Shown here in pieces: positions 9,219 to 16,729 of a DNA stretch of 64,000 nt. The position numbers and the translations under genes were made by a program. Numbering within the stretch: the stretch's first letter is position 1; the number at the start of each line of letters is the position of its first letter. The notes under the pieces were generated by a model. The model was given only the letters and a program-made list of their open reading frames with translations. It made no database searches and was not told the DNA's origin. The DNA is from Sulfurovum sp. NBC37-1 (GTDB lineage Bacteria; Campylobacterota; Campylobacteria; Campylobacterales; Sulfurovaceae): positions 744,001 to 808,000 of the forward strand of contig NC_009663.1 in the NCBI RefSeq assembly GCF_000010345.1. Reading direction: 5' to 3'.

Positions 9219-10702
9219 TGACTTTCTCAAAATCCCTCTACACCCGAGCCATCCAATGCCCCAAATCCCTATGGCTCAAAAAATACAAACCTGAGGTCCT
9301 CACCCCTCCCGATGCAGCTGCCCAGGCAGTATTTAAAACAGGCAATGAGGTAGGGGAGTTGGCTTGTCAGCTTTTCCCACTTGGGGAAAAAGTACCGTTT
9401 ACCAGAGACTATGATGAGATGATGGCTACTACGCAAAAGTGGCTGGATGAGGATGTAAAAAACATTTATGAGGCTACTTTCTCTTATGATGGTATTTTGG
9501 TCATGGTGGACATTTTACAAGTAGATGAAGATGGCATTTCACTCTATGAAGTGAAGAGTTCTACTTCTGTCAAAGATATCTATCTGCAAGATGTCTCCAT
9601 ACAGTACTATGTGCTGAAAAATCTTGGGCTTAGCATCAAAAGTGCCAATGTTGTGCATATAGATAATACCTACGTCAGAGGCGATGAACTGGAGTTGGAG
9701 AAACTTTTTTCTGTGGTGGATGTGACGGAGCAGGTATTGGCGTTGCAGGAGAGCATTCCTAAAAATCTTGAAGCGTTTGAGAATTACTTGAAAGACAGAG
9801 AGAACGAACCGGACATTGACATAGGAAAGCATTGTAATAAGCCCTATGAATGTGATGCCAGGGAGTATTGCTGGAGAGTGCAGAGGAATATCCCTGAGTA
9901 TTCGATCTTTAACATCTTCAATCTCGGCAGCAAAAAGCAGAAAGCACTCTATGAAAGAGGTATCGTAGACATAGCCGACATCCCCGATGACTTTGAGATG
10001 ACCGCCCAACAGCGCCAAGCTGTTGAAAACTACAAAGCCCGGAGCACCCATATAGACAAAGATGCCATACAAGCTTTTCTCGATACCTTGACCTATCCCA
10101 TCTACCATCTGGACTTCGAAACCTTTCAGCAAGCCATACCCCAATGGAAAGGCATCAGCCCGTTTATGCAGATCCCCTTTCAGTATTCGCTGCACATAGA
10201 GCACGAAGACGGCAGACTCGAGCACCGTGAGTTTCTGGCACAGGACGGCACAGACCCAAGAGCGGCACTGGCACAAAAGCTCTGCGAAGACATCCCCAGA
10301 GATGTCACAGTACTGGCATACAACATGAGCTTTGAAAAAGGTGTCATCAAAAAACTGGCTCAAGAATATGAAGCCCTTTCCGAACATCTTATGGCCATAC
10401 ATGGCAACACCAAAGACCTCATGACTCCGTTCCAGCAAAAACACTACGTCACTCCCGAGATGAATGGAAGCTACTCTATCAAATATGTACTGCCTGCACT
10501 TGTTCCTGAAATGGCAGATGCCTACAAAATGCTTGATGGCGTGCAAAACGGTGGTGAAGCAATGAATGCTTTTGCCAATCTGGGCAAACTGGAAGAGGGT
10601 GAAAAAGAGAAGATGAGAAACGCACTGCTGGAGTACTGTAAGCTCGATACACTGGCGATGGTAAAGGTATTGGAAAAATTAAGAGAGGTGACAGGTGACT
10701 GA
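9218..10702 (+). CDS. DUF2779 protein: Cas4-like PD-(D/E)XK nuclease fused to DEDD exonuclease
   Basis: A 494-aa protein with two nuclease-type parts. The N-terminal half has a PD-(D/E)XK pattern (Asp in MVDILQ, then YEVKSS) and four Cys (14, 206, 212, 218) spaced as in Cas4/AddB iron-sulfur nucleases. The C-terminal half (from about residue 295) has HLDFETF, AYNMSFEK and YCKLD, which fit the Asp/Glu and terminal YxxxD boxes of DnaQ-like 3'-5' exonucleases. This is the DUF2779 architecture; its biological role is unknown. ATG overlaps the lmuB stop. Composition is like sbcC rather than the AT-rich cassette, suggesting the cassette was inserted between two resident genes. Confidence 0.72.
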   Translation: MTFSKSLYTRAIQCPKSLWLKKYKPEVLTPPDAAAQAVFKTGNEVGELACQLFPLGEKVPFTRDYDEMMATTQKWLDEDVKNIYEATFSYDGILVMVDILQVDEDGISLYEVKSSTSVKDIYLQDVSIQYYVLKNLGLSIKSANVVHIDNTYVRGDELELEKLFSVVDVTEQVLALQESIPKNLEAFENYLKDRENEPDIDIGKHCNKPYECDAREYCWRVQRNIPEYSIFNIFNLGSKKQKALYERGIVDIADIPDDFEMTAQQRQAVENYKARSTHIDKDAIQAFLDTLTYPIYHLDFETFQQAIPQWKGISPFMQIPFQYSLHIEHEDGRLEHREFLAQDGTDPRAALAQKLCEDIPRDVTVLAYNMSFEKGVIKKLAQEYEALSEHLMAIHGNTKDLMTPFQQKHYVTPEMNGSYSIKYVLPALVPEMADAYKMLDGVQNGGEAMNAFANLGKLEEGEKEKMRNALLEYCKLDTLAMVKVLEKLREVTGD

Positions 10703-10790
10703 TTATCGAAAAGCGATCCCTCATGACAAGCAGAAAACGCCGCCAAAAGCTCATAGATGGTATATTACAGAACACGACGGAGATGTATGA
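10695..10790 (+). pseudogene. Truncated small ORF after the DUF2779 gene
   Basis: A GTG-started reading frame overlaps the end of the DUF2779 gene and runs 31 codons, ending ITEHDGDV then stop at the start of the RhuM-Fic gene. A related frame at 12552-12635 reads VVEYDGDVWYTVRYHKGW and continues to a natural end, so the frame here seems to be cut at the junction with rhuM. I do not recognise the family. It may once have been a small gene of about 50 codons lying between the DUF2779 gene and the Fic gene. Confidence 0.4.
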
Positions 10791-11833
10791 TGAATAAAAT
10801 ATCAGATAAAATTAGTATTTATCAAACTGAAAATGGTGAAATACGACTCAAAGAGGATATTACTAATGAAACAGTATGGGCGAGTTTGGATGAAATCGCT
10901 CAAATATTTGGACGTGATAAGTCAGTCATTTCTCGTCACATACGTAATATTTTCAAAGATGAGGAACTTGAAGAAATAGCAGTTGTTGCAAATTTTGCAA
11001 CAACTGCCAATGATGAAAAAACTTATCAGGTGAAATATTACAATTTAGATATGATTTTATCTGTTGGATATCGTGTTAACTCAAAAGTAGCAACAAACTT
11101 CCGTAAATGGGCTACCAAAACCCTCAAAGAGCACATTGTTCAAGGCTACACCATCAACAAAGAGCGCCTTCAAAAAAATTATGATGAATTTTTACGGGTA
11201 GTTGAAGATATAAAAGTGCTATCTCAAAATGCAGATAATGTCAAAGCAGAGGATGTATTGGAGCTTATCAAATCTTTTTCGGCTACTTGGTTTGGATTGG
11301 ACAGTTATGACAGAGAGGAGTTGCCCAAAGAGGGTATCAGTAAAGTAAATCTTGAGTTTGAAGTTGAGAAGCTTTATAAAGATGTTGCTATTTTCAAGCA
11401 GGAGTTGATGAAAAGAGGTGAAGCCTCTGAGATATTTGCCACTGAGAAAACAAAGAAGAGCCTGGAGGGGATTTTTGGTAACGTGTTTCAATCAGTCTTT
11501 GGTGCAGATGCCTACCCTACAGTAGAGGAAAAGGCGGCACATTTACTTTACTTTATAGTGAAAAACCATCCTTTCAACGATGGGAACAAACGTACGGGTG
11601 CATTTAGTTTTGTCTGGTTGCTGAAAAGAGCAGGGTTTGATGTGGAAAAATTTATAAATCCTAATGCTTTGACCGCGTTGAAATACGTGTCAGGCGTTGA
11701 ATATCCACTAAATTTACGCTATACTATATATAAAAAGAGGATAGGCTACTATGCCAAGAAAACCCAGAATAGATCTTGCAGGCTATCACCATGTCATCAA
11801 CAGAGGTGTCAATCGCTCCGATATTTTCGTTGA
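10790..11833 (+). CDS. RhuM-Fic/Doc fusion protein, copy 1, with replaced C-terminus
   Basis: An N-terminal RhuM-type domain with a helix-turn-helix-like segment (IFGRDKSVISRHIRNIF) is followed by a Fic/Doc domain. The active-site loop is HPFNDGNKRTG. GNKR resembles Doc-type loops, whereas canonical AMP-transferring Fic proteins have GNGR. Copy 1 matches copy 2 (12647-13615) until about 11680, then loses the natural last residues and reads through into the RAYT element in another frame, adding about 51 foreign residues. Start ATG 10790 has GGAG 7 nt upstream. RhuM/Fic proteins often behave as toxins or effectors (family knowledge); the target here is unknown and activity of the altered copy is uncertain. 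Confidence 0.7.
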   Translation: MNKISDKISIYQTENGEIRLKEDITNETVWASLDEIAQIFGRDKSVISRHIRNIFKDEELEEIAVVANFATTANDEKTYQVKYYNLDMILSVGYRVNSKVATNFRKWATKTLKEHIVQGYTINKERLQKNYDEFLRVVEDIKVLSQNADNVKAEDVLELIKSFSATWFGLDSYDREELPKEGISKVNLEFEVEKLYKDVAIFKQELMKRGEASEIFATEKTKKSLEGIFGNVFQSVFGADAYPTVEEKAAHLLYFIVKNHPFNDGNKRTGAFSFVWLLKRAGFDVEKFINPNALTALKYVSGVEYPLNLRYTIYKKRIGYYAKKTQNRSCRLSPCHQQRCQSLRYFR

Positions 11834-12513
11834 TGAGGATGACTATGAAGTGTTTTTGAAGATACTCTGCAAAGCTTGCAGGGATTATAAAGTCGTAGTG
11901 CATGACTATTGCCTGATGAGCAACCATTTCCACCTGCTGGTCGAGACTCGGCTGAATAACCTCTCACTCTTTATGAAACAGCTCAACAGTAACTACGCCC
12001 TCTATGCCAATAAAAAACAGAAACGCTCCGGTCACTTCTGGCAGGGGAGGTTTTATTCCCGCTATATCGTCAATGAGGAGTACTACTATACGCTGATACG
12101 GTACATAGAACAAAACCCCATTGAAGCTGGTCTGGTTGAGAAAGTAGGGGAATATCCTTATACACTGGGAGCGGTCATTGCCAACCGGCAAAAACCCGTA
12201 CCGTGTACCCGTGACTCCAAACTGCTTCAAGAGCTTGATTATGAAAACATACAAGAGATCATCGGAGTAAGTCTCGATGAAGAAGCGCAGGCACAGTTGG
12301 CAGAGATACAGGCACAAAAGGTGATAGAAAAAGGGGGAGTCAAGCAAGCCGCTTATAGTAAAAGCCTTGAAGAACATTTCAAAGATACTGAACGTAACGA
12401 AGCCATGCGCCATGCTTTGGATGATGGCTACACGCAGGCAAAGATCGCTGCGTATCTCGGAGTATCACGATCGCTGGTTTCTAAGATACTCAAAAGTAGA
12501 TATTCAACGCTTG
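11691..12513 (+). mobile_element. RAYT element with 19-bp inverted ends
   Basis: The RAYT transposase gene lies between two imperfect inverted repeats of 19 bp: 11691-11709 (CAGGCGTTGAATATCCACT) and 12495-12513 (reverse complement CAAGCGTTGAATATCTACT), 17 of 19 identical. The right repeat lies inside the last codons of the transposase. No clear target duplication is visible. The left end falls about 10 bp after the point where RhuM-Fic copy 1 stops matching copy 2, so the element or a linked recombination removed that gene's 3' end. Confidence 0.6.
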
Positions 12514-12521
12514 GCCTATAA
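11751..12521 (+). CDS. REP-associated tyrosine transposase (RAYT, Y1/HUH type)
   Basis: A 256-aa single-strand transposase of the IS200/RAYT superfamily. The HUH motif is visible in MSNHFHLLVE (about residues 58-67), and a candidate nucleophile Tyr lies in NSNYALYANK. The HFWQGRFYSRYI stretch and the IRYIEQNPIEAGLV pattern are typical of RAYTs. A C-terminal helix-turn-helix-like tail (TQAKIAAYLGVSRSLVSKIL) could bind DNA. ATG 11751 has AGAGG about 10 nt upstream and a TATACT-like -10 near 11719. The frame is intact. RAYTs usually act on REP/REPIN hairpins; a foldback repeat lies 1.6 kb downstream, but its ends do not match this element. Confidence 0.87.
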   Translation: MPRKPRIDLAGYHHVINRGVNRSDIFVDEDDYEVFLKILCKACRDYKVVVHDYCLMSNHFHLLVETRLNNLSLFMKQLNSNYALYANKKQKRSGHFWQGRFYSRYIVNEEYYYTLIRYIEQNPIEAGLVEKVGEYPYTLGAVIANRQKPVPCTRDSKLLQELDYENIQEIIGVSLDEEAQAQLAEIQAQKVIEKGGVKQAAYSKSLEEHFKDTERNEAMRHALDDGYTQAKIAAYLGVSRSLVSKILKSRYSTLGL

Positions 12522-12551
12522 TATGCCCCTTAATATAAGCGGTGTGTTGTA

Positions 12552-12635
12552 GAATACGACGGAGATGTATGGTACACTGTAAGGTATCACAAGGGCTGGT
12601 ATGCTTGGGCATATAGAGGCTTTGGAGTTGCATGA
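12552..12635 (+). pseudogene. 3' remnant of the small ORF seen at 10695
   Basis: This frame encodes EYDGDVWYTVRYHKGW and then AYRGFGVA before a TGA stop. It shares the E-(H/Y)-DGDV segment and surrounding bases with 10695-10790. No start is visible, and an in-frame stop lies a few codons upstream next to the RAYT end. Together the two pieces suggest that a block [small ORF + rhuM-fic] was duplicated and that the two copies were damaged differently. Confidence 0.35.
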
Positions 12636-12646
12636 GGGGATGGATG

Positions 12647-13615
12647 ATGAATAAAATATCAGATAAAATTAGTATTTATCAAACAGAAAATGGTGAAATA
12701 CGACTAAAAGAGGACATTACTAATGAAACAGTATGGGCAAGTTTGGATGAGATTGCTCAAATATTTGGACGTGATAAATCAGTTATTTCTCGTCACATAC
12801 GTAATATTTTCAAAGATGAAGAACTTGAAGAAATAGCAGTTGTTGCAAAATTTGCAACAACTGCCAGTGATGGAAAAACTTATCAGGTAAAATATTACAA
12901 TTTAGATATGATTTTATCTGTTGGATATCGTGTTAACTCAAAAGTAGCAACAAACTTCCGTAAATGGGCCACCAAAACCCTCAAAGAGCACATTGTACAA
13001 GGCTACACCATCAATAAAGAACGCCTTCAAAAAAATTATGATGAATTTTTACGGGTAGTTGAAGATATAAAAGTGCTATCTCAAAATGCAGATAATGTCA
13101 AAGCAGAGGATGTATTGGAGCTTATCAAATCTTTTTCGGCTACTTGGTTTGGATTGGACAGTTATGACAGAGAGGAGTTGCCCAAAGAGGGTATCAGTAA
13201 AGTAAATCTTGAGTTTGAAGTTGAGAAGCTTTATAAAGATGTTGCTATTTTCAAGCAGGAGTTGATGAAAAGAGGTGAAGCCTCTGAGATATTTGCCACT
13301 GAGAAAACAAAGAAGAGCCTGGAGGGGATTTTTGGTAACGTGTTTCAATCAGTCTTTGGTGCAGATGCCTACCCTACAGTAGAGGAAAAGGCGGCACATT
13401 TACTTTACTTTATAGTGAAAAACCATCCTTTCAACGATGGGAACAAACGTACGGGTGCATTTAGTTTTGTCTGGTTGCTGAAAAGAGCAGGGTTTGATGT
13501 GGAAAAATTTATAAATCCTAATGCTTTGACCGCGTTGACCTTGTTCATAGCGGAGTCAAACCCGAATGATAAAGATCGTATGGTGGGGTTAGTACTTTTG
13601 ATGTTGAGGGATTAG
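12647..13615 (+). CDS. RhuM-Fic/Doc fusion protein, copy 2 (full length)
   Basis: A 322-aa protein with the same RhuM plus Fic/Doc layout as copy 1, here with the natural C-terminus (ending ESNPNDKDRMVGLV then LLMLRD). The active loop HPFNDGNKRTG is intact. From about nt 13024 to 13537 it reads identical to copy 1; the first ~370 bp differ at scattered, mostly third-codon positions, with a few replacements (for example VANFATTAN versus VAKFATTAS). ATG 12647 has GAGGGG 7 nt upstream; ATG 12644 is the alternative. No antitoxin-like partner gene is obvious next to it. Function is inferred only from the family. Confidence 0.78.
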   Translation: MNKISDKISIYQTENGEIRLKEDITNETVWASLDEIAQIFGRDKSVISRHIRNIFKDEELEEIAVVAKFATTASDGKTYQVKYYNLDMILSVGYRVNSKVATNFRKWATKTLKEHIVQGYTINKERLQKNYDEFLRVVEDIKVLSQNADNVKAEDVLELIKSFSATWFGLDSYDREELPKEGISKVNLEFEVEKLYKDVAIFKQELMKRGEASEIFATEKTKKSLEGIFGNVFQSVFGADAYPTVEEKAAHLLYFIVKNHPFNDGNKRTGAFSFVWLLKRAGFDVEKFINPNALTALTLFIAESNPNDKDRMVGLVLLMLRD

Positions 13616-13680
13616 ATGATGAGTGATATTGTATGAGAGAATTATGCTAATATAGCGCTTTTAAATAGAGGACAATACAG

Positions 13681-14076
13681 ATGGGAATTTTTGCTTTACA
13701 ATCACTTGTCGGAGGTTTCTTGGATGAAGATCTAAAAAATTTCAATAAGGTTTTTGATGATTGGTGTGTGCAGTTTGAGAGCATAGAAGATGCGCAGCTT
13801 ATGCTGGAGAGTCTTGAGAAAAATGAGCAGATCAAGATTGTGGAGATCACACCGCTGAGTTATCCGAAATACTTTTTCCCAAAACTACAAGGCATCATCC
13901 ACGCTACACGAGAATACGAAGGAAACATCATATGCGTCGTCGAGCCACAGATGGGGGCGAGTTTTCGTATTGCTATATGCGATTTGGAGACTAAAAGTGT
14001 AAGGGTACTTGGTACACGGTACAAGAGTGCGTTAAGTGCTGAAGGGGCGTTTGCCAATTTGTCTTTTACGTTGTAA
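13681..14076 (+). CDS. Hypothetical protein, 131 aa
   Basis: I do not recognise this family. The protein is soluble, without signal peptide or membrane segment, mixed alpha/beta by pattern, with regions LGGFLDEDLKNFNKVF-like and IICVVEPQMGASFRIAICD. The start has AGAGGA about 9 nt upstream, and a TGCTAATAT -10-like box lies near 13645, so it probably has its own promoter. It is followed by the foldback repeat at 14166. No neighbour suggests a role. Confidence 0.6.
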   Translation: MGIFALQSLVGGFLDEDLKNFNKVFDDWCVQFESIEDAQLMLESLEKNEQIKIVEITPLSYPKYFFPKLQGIIHATREYEGNIICVVEPQMGASFRIAICDLETKSVRVLGTRYKSALSAEGAFANLSFTL

Positions 14077-14165
14077 AATTAGAGGTTAGTAACATTGATA
14101 CCGTACCCATGTTGATGTTCAGGAATTTAGTATAAACTGGATACACTGACAAACATAACAATAAA

Positions 14166-14329
14166 CCCGGATTATGCATTAGAGATTACAGAACGCTACG
14201 CAAACCATTGCACTGTGGGCACTTACGGAGAAACCATCAATGCACCTACGGGTGCACCTCAAATTTTCCGCAAATGCCCACAGCACAAGCGTTTGGAAGA
14301 TTTCAAGTAATTCTAATGCATAATCCGGG
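14166..14329. repeat. 164-bp foldback (MITE/REPIN-like) repeat
   Basis: The ends form a near-perfect inverted repeat: 14166-14189 starts CCCGGATTATGCATTAGA and 14307-14329 is its reverse complement with one 1-nt indel. Inside, CTGTGGGCA...TTACGG pairs with CCGCAAATGCCCACAG, and the centre TGCACCTACGGGTGCA is itself a palindrome. The whole unit can therefore fold into one long imperfect hairpin. It carries no gene. It looks like a non-autonomous mobile repeat. Confidence 0.65.
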
Positions 14330-14346
14330 ATAAACAGGAAATAATA

Positions 14347-14700
14347 GTGAAAAAAGTTTTTCAACTGACCGACCCCAAGAAGCATACAGATCGCGTACTC
14401 GAAGCCGTTAAGCATGACATCAGAAAATATGTCAAACGCGAAAAGAGAAAAGAACTGGCAGACCCGGAAATTACCTACTGGGACTTTGACTGCAAGATAG
14501 GCACCACAGCAGAAGAGGCAGAGAATATCGTCTATAAAGAGCTTTTGGCGGCACTGGACAGCATACATGCTACAGGTGCCACGCAAGTCTACATAGAGAT
14601 TATGGCAAAAGCTGTACCCAAACCGTTAAAATCAATCAACGAAGAAGCAAGTGAAGAAGAGCCAGCCGAAGATAGTGTAAGCAGTGAGTCTGCTGATTAG
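14347..14700 (+). CDS. DUF6172 family protein
   Basis: A 117-aa basic-then-acidic protein. The central stretch AVKHDIRKYVKREKRKEL followed by YWDFDCKIG matches what I recall of DUF6172, a family of unknown function common in Campylobacterota and other Proteobacteria. The tail is Glu/Ser-rich and probably disordered. The start is GTG 14347, with AGGA about 7 nt upstream. The gene begins 17 bp after the foldback repeat, so any promoter must be inside or upstream of that repeat. Confidence 0.65.
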   Translation: MKKVFQLTDPKKHTDRVLEAVKHDIRKYVKREKRKELADPEITYWDFDCKIGTTAEEAENIVYKELLAALDSIHATGATQVYIEIMAKAVPKPLKSINEEASEEEPAEDSVSSESAD

Positions 14701-14709
14701 TGCGGAAGA

Positions 14710-14816
14710 ATCCTCCTCTCTTTTTGTGAGACAAGGTAACACCACTGGGCACTCTCTATAGACAGCCCAAAGTTACCGATGCTGATACGCTACAATTCCA
14801 ATGACCTTCAACAGTG
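14710..14816 (-). pseudogene. Decayed 3' fragment of an RsuA/RluB-type pseudouridine synthase gene
   Basis: The plus strand here (AAGGTAACACCACTGGGCAC..., ...GATGCTGATACGCTACAATTCC) aligns base by base with the 3' end of the gene at 18613-19179 (18640-18740). Read on the minus strand it corresponds to the C-terminal LKVLELKRISIGSFELDIES region, now with a stop and frame changes. It is a non-coding relic of a related gene, or a scrap of duplicated DNA. Confidence 0.5.
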
Positions 14817-14857
14817 CAAAAGAGCACTTGTAGTTTATAAATCAAACAATTTGTAGC

Positions 14858-14863
14858 TATAAT
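14858..14863 (+). promoter_or_regulatory. -10 box TATAAT for the 14893 gene
   Basis: TATAAT in the context TAGCTATAAT lies about 30 nt before ATG 14893. No clear -35 box, as usual for Campylobacterota sigma-70 promoters. Confidence 0.5.
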
Positions 14864-14892
14864 AGATGAAAACATCTCGAAAAGGAAATGCT

Positions 14893-15861
14893 ATGCTGAA
14901 AATTTTATTACCGCTTCTTTTCATTTTCAGCTTGCACGCTTCATCTATCGCATCGATAGATGATATTAAGCAGGCATATCGGCGAATCAATAGTCAGCAG
15001 GCATCTTTTGTGACTATGCAGCAGGAGATACGAGATATTTCCAGCGAAGGTGCTGTGGCAAAGTATTTTTTTGATCAAGACGGCTCTATTGCCTTGATCA
15101 AGCTAAATATATATGGCGAAATGGGCAAACTGGAAGAGGAGTATTATTTTCAAAATGGAAATCTCTTTTTTATGTTCAGTATAGATTACAGCTACAATGA
15201 GCCGCCGATATTAAGTGGGTATGACCCAAAAAAAACAAAAATCCAAAAAAACAGATACTATTTTATCAGGGATAAAATGGTCAAGTGGTTAAATACCAAA
15301 CTACAAAAAGTACCTGAATATTCTGCCAAATTCAAAAACAAAGAGAAAGAAATACTGCATTTTATGAAGCAGTATTTACTTGCCAAAGTGCCAAATGCAC
15401 ATAACCAAGATTTTATAAAATTTCTGAGTTTGGAAGATGGCAGCAAAGTTGTATTGTATTATGCCGAAGAAGAAGGTTTTGTCACCATCATGGCAAAAAG
15501 ATTTGAAAACGATACATTAAAATGGCAAAAAATTATTGCAAAAGCTTCTCCCGGGGCAATAGAGGTTGGAGGAATTGTCGGATTTTCTGATAGCTTTATT
15601 ATCGCAGGACATACGACCCTGTCGGGAAGCGGAAAAAGTTATTTCTGGATCAAGTGTTTTAGCAAAAATGGTCAAAGCCTATGGCAGAAAAAGACAGAAG
15701 CCTCTCCCCAGGATACGATGATCAGTGTGCTGAAACTCAATAAGAGATTTTTTGAAACGGTTACGATTGAAGATGAGGAGAGTGAAAGCAAATATTTTAT
15801 TACTGTGTATAACAAGAATGGAAAGCAGGTGCTTAAAAAGGCATTTGCAAACTTAGACTGA
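14893..15861 (+). CDS. Secreted hypothetical protein, 322 aa
   Basis: ATG 14893 is preferred over ATG 14866: it has AAAAGGA 7 nt upstream and starts directly with a signal peptide (MLKILLPLLFIFSLHASSIAS). The mature part has repeated aromatic/beta-strand-like segments (for example FIIAGHTTLSGSGKSYFWIK) reminiscent of WD/beta-propeller style repeats, but I cannot name a family. It is the first gene of a run of three small secreted proteins (to 16726) that may be co-transcribed from the TATAAT box at 14858. Confidence 0.65.
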   Translation: MLKILLPLLFIFSLHASSIASIDDIKQAYRRINSQQASFVTMQQEIRDISSEGAVAKYFFDQDGSIALIKLNIYGEMGKLEEEYYFQNGNLFFMFSIDYSYNEPPILSGYDPKKTKIQKNRYYFIRDKMVKWLNTKLQKVPEYSAKFKNKEKEILHFMKQYLLAKVPNAHNQDFIKFLSLEDGSKVVLYYAEEEGFVTIMAKRFENDTLKWQKIIAKASPGAIEVGGIVGFSDSFIIAGHTTLSGSGKSYFWIKCFSKNGQSLWQKKTEASPQDTMISVLKLNKRFFETVTIEDEESESKYFITVYNKNGKQVLKKAFANLD

Positions 15862-15871
15862 GGAGGATACC

Positions 15872-16234
15872 ATGAGAGTCGCGCTATTGATGTTGCTGTT
15901 GTTAAATTTACTTATGTCCCAAGAGCCAAATTTCAAAAAATGTTACGAAAACAATCCGGCAACAAATAACTGGATGCAGTGTGCTTACAGTGAGTATGAC
16001 TACTGGGATAAAAAACTCAATAGCCTCTATCGGCAGGTAAAAAATAAACTCCCAAAAGAGGAAATCCACAACCTCGTTACAGCGCAAAGAGCCTGGATAA
16101 AATTTCGAGATACGGAGTGTTATCTGGAAGCGTATGAAATGCGGGGAGGCTCGGCAGAAAAACAGCTGAATATCGGTTGTAAAATCTCAATGACGGAAAA
16201 AAGAGTCAAAGAATTGTACTCTTTCCTTCCGTAA
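15872..16234 (+). CDS. LprI-like lysozyme-inhibitor/DUF1311 protein
   Basis: A 120-aa secreted protein: short signal peptide, then the DUF1311/LprI pattern with four Cys and the hallmark AQRAWIKFRDTEC. Characterised LprI proteins inhibit lysozyme in the periplasm; many DUF1311 members have no known role. It follows the previous gene by 10 nt, with GAGGA just ahead of the start. Four Cys fit two disulfides. Confidence 0.75.
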   Translation: MRVALLMLLLLNLLMSQEPNFKKCYENNPATNNWMQCAYSEYDYWDKKLNSLYRQVKNKLPKEEIHNLVTAQRAWIKFRDTECYLEAYEMRGGSAEKQLNIGCKISMTEKRVKELYSFLP

Positions 16235-16243
16235 GGATGTGTG

Positions 16244-16726
16244 ATGAAAACGTTTATATTATTACTGATTTTGACGGTATCTGTTTTTGCGAATGAGCAT
16301 TTAGAAAAGGGTGAAAAACTGCTTTACAGCTTCAAAACGCAGAAGGGAAAAACAGTGACCATAGCTGTTGGTGCCAACGATAGCTATATGGTTTATCGTT
16401 ATGGAAAAGAGGGAAAAATAGAGTTTGAGTATCCAAAAAATCGTAAAAATTCTTTTGGGAAGTTTACTTTTTCAAGCTATTTCCGAGGTGGTGGTGCCCA
16501 AAATGAGGGCTTGGATTTGAATGCTTTATCCTTTACAAACAAAAGCTATAAATATACCATTTTTGATGAGTACAGTGCTGCGGACGAGAGCCGGGATATC
16601 GGCATTAGAATTACCAAAAAAGGGAAAAAGATCACCACAATAAAAGGGGTTGTCAAAACCATAAAAGGTTCTCTGTCCAGCCTGGAGAACTATCCGGTCA
16701 AAACCACTTCCGAAAGTGGAGAATAG
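16244..16726 (+). CDS. Secreted hypothetical protein, 160 aa
   Basis: A signal peptide (MKTFILLLILTVSVFANE) precedes a basic, beta-rich mature domain of unknown family. ATG 16244 is taken; a GTG at 16241 adds one residue. It lies 9 nt after the DUF1311 gene and 3 nt before arfB, so it is probably in the same transcript. Nothing in the sequence shows its role. Confidence 0.62.
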   Translation: MKTFILLLILTVSVFANEHLEKGEKLLYSFKTQKGKTVTIAVGANDSYMVYRYGKEGKIEFEYPKNRKNSFGKFTFSSYFRGGGAQNEGLDLNALSFTNKSYKYTIFDEYSAADESRDIGIRITKKGKKITTIKGVVKTIKGSLSSLENYPVKTTSESGE

Positions 16727-16729
16727 ATC

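Noticed and set aside
10479-10775. Minus-strand frames opposite the end of the DUF2779 gene
   Set aside because: They run against a clear nuclease gene, lack starts and disagree with its codon pattern.
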